Below, in pieces: positions 12,401-13,976 of a stretch of 13,976 nucleotides of DNA. Numbering within the stretch: the stretch's first letter is position 1; each line of letters starts with the position of its first letter. Where the stretch lies: the NCBI GenBank assembly GCA_002159155.1, contig LZRQ01000085.1, forward strand, positions 1-13,976, read 5' to 3'. A program made the translations under genes and the position numbers. Under the pieces are notes generated by a model that searched no databases, was not told the origin of the DNA, and was given only the letters and a program-made list of their open reading frames with translations. The stretch is from Firmicutes bacterium ZCTH02-B6. Its GTDB lineage: Bacteria > Bacillota > Limnochordia > Limnochordales > ZCTH02-B6.

Positions 12401-12883
12401 ATGGCCGAACCGTTGCACGTAGCCAAAGGTGTAACGGGCATTCTTGAGGTTTATTCGGACCGGGTGGTAATCAAGCGCAAGGGCATGATAAATCTCATCC
12501 TGCACGGCATGAAGGGCGACAAGGAAATCCTCCTGGAGTCGATAACGTCCATCCAGTTTAAGAAACCCGGCACGTTCACTAATGGCTACTTGCAGTTTGG
12601 TATCCTGGGAGGCAACGAAGGAACGGGTGGACTCTTTCAGGCGACGCAGGACGAGAATACCGTAGTCTTCGCTGCAGCTCAGCAGGCTGATTTTGAGAAG
12701 GCCAAGCAACTGATTGACGACTTGCGCGCGCAGCTTCGGAGGCCAGCGGTGTCATCGTCTCCTGCCTCTGGTGCCCCGGTCTCGGTTGCCGATGAGATCG
12801 AAAAGCTGGCTCGCCTGCGCGACCAGGGCATTCTCACCGAAGAGGAGTTCCAAGCGAAGAAACGGGCCTTGCTTAGTCTCTAA
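12401..12883 (+). CDS. PH-like (DUF4429-type) and SHOCT domain protein
   Basis: The first 110 residues of this 160-residue protein form a beta-rich PH-like domain (ILEVYSDRVVIKRKG, ILLESITSIQFKKP, TVVFAAAQQADFEKAKQLID). A serine/proline/alanine linker follows, then a SHOCT motif at about 130-158 (VADEIEKLARLRDQGILTEE, EFQAKKRALL). Such proteins are frequent between repressor and integrase genes of prophages, where a cell-surface or superinfection role has been suspected but not shown here. No signal peptide or membrane span is visible, so it is likely cytoplasmic or membrane-peripheral. GGAGGT lies nine bases before the ATG. The 78-base gap before it shows no clear promoter. Confidence 0.87.
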   Translation: MAEPLHVAKGVTGILEVYSDRVVIKRKGMINLILHGMKGDKEILLESITSIQFKKPGTFTNGYLQFGILGGNEGTGGLFQATQDENTVVFAAAQQADFEKAKQLIDDLRAQLRRPAVSSSPASGAPVSVADEIEKLARLRDQGILTEEEFQAKKRALLSL

Positions 12884-12908
12884 TCCTGACAGCAAGGAGG
12901 CTGATGTC

Positions 12909-13976
12909 ATGGCCCGCAGGCCACGTGGCCACATCGAAAAGCGTGGGGACGGCGTCTACCGCATTACCATTTTTCTCGGACGACGCCCTGACGGCAAACC
13001 GAACCGCTATCGAGAAACGTTCTATGGCGATCGCGATGCCGCCGAAGCACGATTGACGGCTCTGCTTCACCAGATGGATGTGGGGAAACTGGCCACCGGC
13101 GGGAACATGTCGTTCGCCGACCTGCTGCGACGCTGGCTACGCGACTATGCGGAGCTACAAACCGGATACCTGACGGTGCAGGAGTACCGGCGTCTGATCG
13201 AACGGCGCATTATCCCTGCACTGGGCCAGATACCCGTGGGCAAGCTGGCGCCAATCCACATCCAGACCTTCTACGCGTCCCTGCAACGCGACGGGGCGCG
13301 GATGGACGGGAAGCCAGGAGGCCTCTCCGCCCGGTCCATCCGCCAGATCCATGCCATCATTCACGGCACCCTCGCGTACGCGGTGGACCCGTTGCGGATC
13401 ATCTCTCACAACCCGGCTGATAATGCCCGGTTACCCAAACTGACCAAGCCTCAGAAGCGCCGTTGGAACGCCCTGCAATTGCAGCGTTTCTTGGCTGGCA
13501 TCAAGGACCATCCAGACCGGGCGCTGATGATGACGCTCGCCTACACCGGCATGCGGCTCGGCGAGGCCCTCGCGTTACGAGTGTCAGACCTCGATTTCGC
13601 TACCCGCACAATCACCGTAGATGAGGGTCTCAAACGTCCGGGCAAGCACCCGGTCCTTGGTCCCACGAAGAGCCATCAGGTACGCGAGATCCCCATGGAT
13701 GATGAGCTTGCCCGGGTGCTCCGGTCTCACGTGGCAGCGATGTACGAACGCAAGCTCGCAATGGGCCGGGAATGGAACCCGCTGGACCTCGTGTTCCCGA
13801 GCGAGGCGGGGACCCCGATTTCCAAGTCGAACTGGCGCAATCGCGTATGGGTGCCGTTGTTGGAGCGCCTTGGTCTCCCCTATATCAACATCCACGGCCT
13901 CAGACACACGTTCGGCACGCTACTGGCCCAGGACGGAACGGACCCCTCCACAATCCGGGACCTCATGGGGCACCAC
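12909..13976 (+). CDS. int: Tyrosine-type site-specific integrase (partial, C-terminus beyond window)
   Basis: The enzyme inserts phage DNA at the host attachment site and excises it. The 356 codons in the window include an arm-type DNA-binding N-terminus (about 1-60), a SAM-like core-binding domain (about 66-165) and most of the catalytic domain. Catalytic residues seen are R216 in TGMRLGE, K254 in TKS, H329 and R332 in HGLRHTFG, and H355 in MGHH. The nucleophilic tyrosine should lie just past the edge. AAGGAGG sits eight bases before the ATG at 12909; an ATG five bases earlier is too close to it. It starts 25 bases after the SHOCT gene, with no terminator between, so the lysogeny genes are probably one transcript. 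The attachment site is expected to the right, outside the window. Confidence 0.95.
   Translation, partial: MARRPRGHIEKRGDGVYRITIFLGRRPDGKPNRYRETFYGDRDAAEARLTALLHQMDVGKLATGGNMSFADLLRRWLRDYAELQTGYLTVQEYRRLIERRIIPALGQIPVGKLAPIHIQTFYASLQRDGARMDGKPGGLSARSIRQIHAIIHGTLAYAVDPLRIISHNPADNARLPKLTKPQKRRWNALQLQRFLAGIKDHPDRALMMTLAYTGMRLGEALALRVSDLDFATRTITVDEGLKRPGKHPVLGPTKSHQVREIPMDDELARVLRSHVAAMYERKLAMGREWNPLDLVFPSEAGTPISKSNWRNRVWVPLLERLGLPYINIHGLRHTFGTLLAQDGTDPSTIRDLMGHH

Noticed and set aside
1..13976. CRISPR arrays, tRNA genes or insertion sequences
   Set aside because: No regularly spaced direct repeats, tRNA-like cloverleaf or transposase-like gene with inverted ends was noticed on either strand.

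Overview
The window looks like part of a temperate tailed-phage genome (prophage) in a GC-rich host. It holds an integrase, a repressor/ImmA immunity region, a recombination and replication operon and the start of the packaging genes. Many genes start with ATG or GTG behind strong GGAGG-type ribosome sites, and overlaps of the ATGA, TGATG and GTGA kind are frequent. Together with a DnaD-like initiator, an ImmA-type peptidase and a YycJ-like metallo-hydrolase, this suggests a high-GC member of the Bacillota (Firmicutes), possibly thermophilic. The host assignment is inference.

Layout. (1) 1-2251, minus strand: packaging genes, read leftward as HNH endonuclease, terminase small subunit and terminase large subunit (cut by the window edge). 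This order is typical of HK97-like cos phages. (2) 2252-2792: a boundary region with one plus-strand gene (DUF2188) and two strong hairpins that separate the early operon from the packaging operon. (3) 2792-10577, minus strand: a long, tightly packed early operon. In transcription order it encodes an XRE regulator, an excisionase-like HTH protein, a DUF6011/DUF6166-like zinc protein, an SbcC/Rad50-like ATPase, RecT, a second excisionase-like HTH protein, an MBL-fold hydrolase, a 35-residue membrane peptide, a membrane-anchored LysM protein resembling the SOS division inhibitor YneA, a small unknown, a DnaD-like replication initiator, a RusA resolvase, a four-cysteine mini-protein and a sigma-region-4-like candidate late regulator. 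(4) 10578-11181: the genetic switch. It holds a small frameshifted plus-strand gene with its own terminator, a leftward Cro-like gene with a TTGACA promoter, and GGTAAC/GTTACC operator-like repeats. (5) 11182-13976, plus strand: the lysogeny module, with a CI-like repressor, an ImmA/IrrE peptidase, a PH-like plus SHOCT protein and a tyrosine integrase that runs off the right edge.

How it would work (inference from gene families): the XRE repressor holds the leftward promoter shut and the ImmA-like protein inactivates it on induction. The leftward transcript then makes recombination (ATPase plus RecT), replication (DnaD-like initiator, RusA) and host-takeover functions. The last early gene would switch on packaging genes beyond the tandem terminators.

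The least expected items are these: a dense GTGAC/GTCAC repeat cluster inside the initiator gene (candidate origin); the LysM protein and membrane peptide pair; and two plus-strand hairpin terminators lying inside the 3' ends of leftward regulatory genes, one preceded by a promoter-like sequence (candidate antisense RNA) and the other closing a small gene that seems to lack one base.
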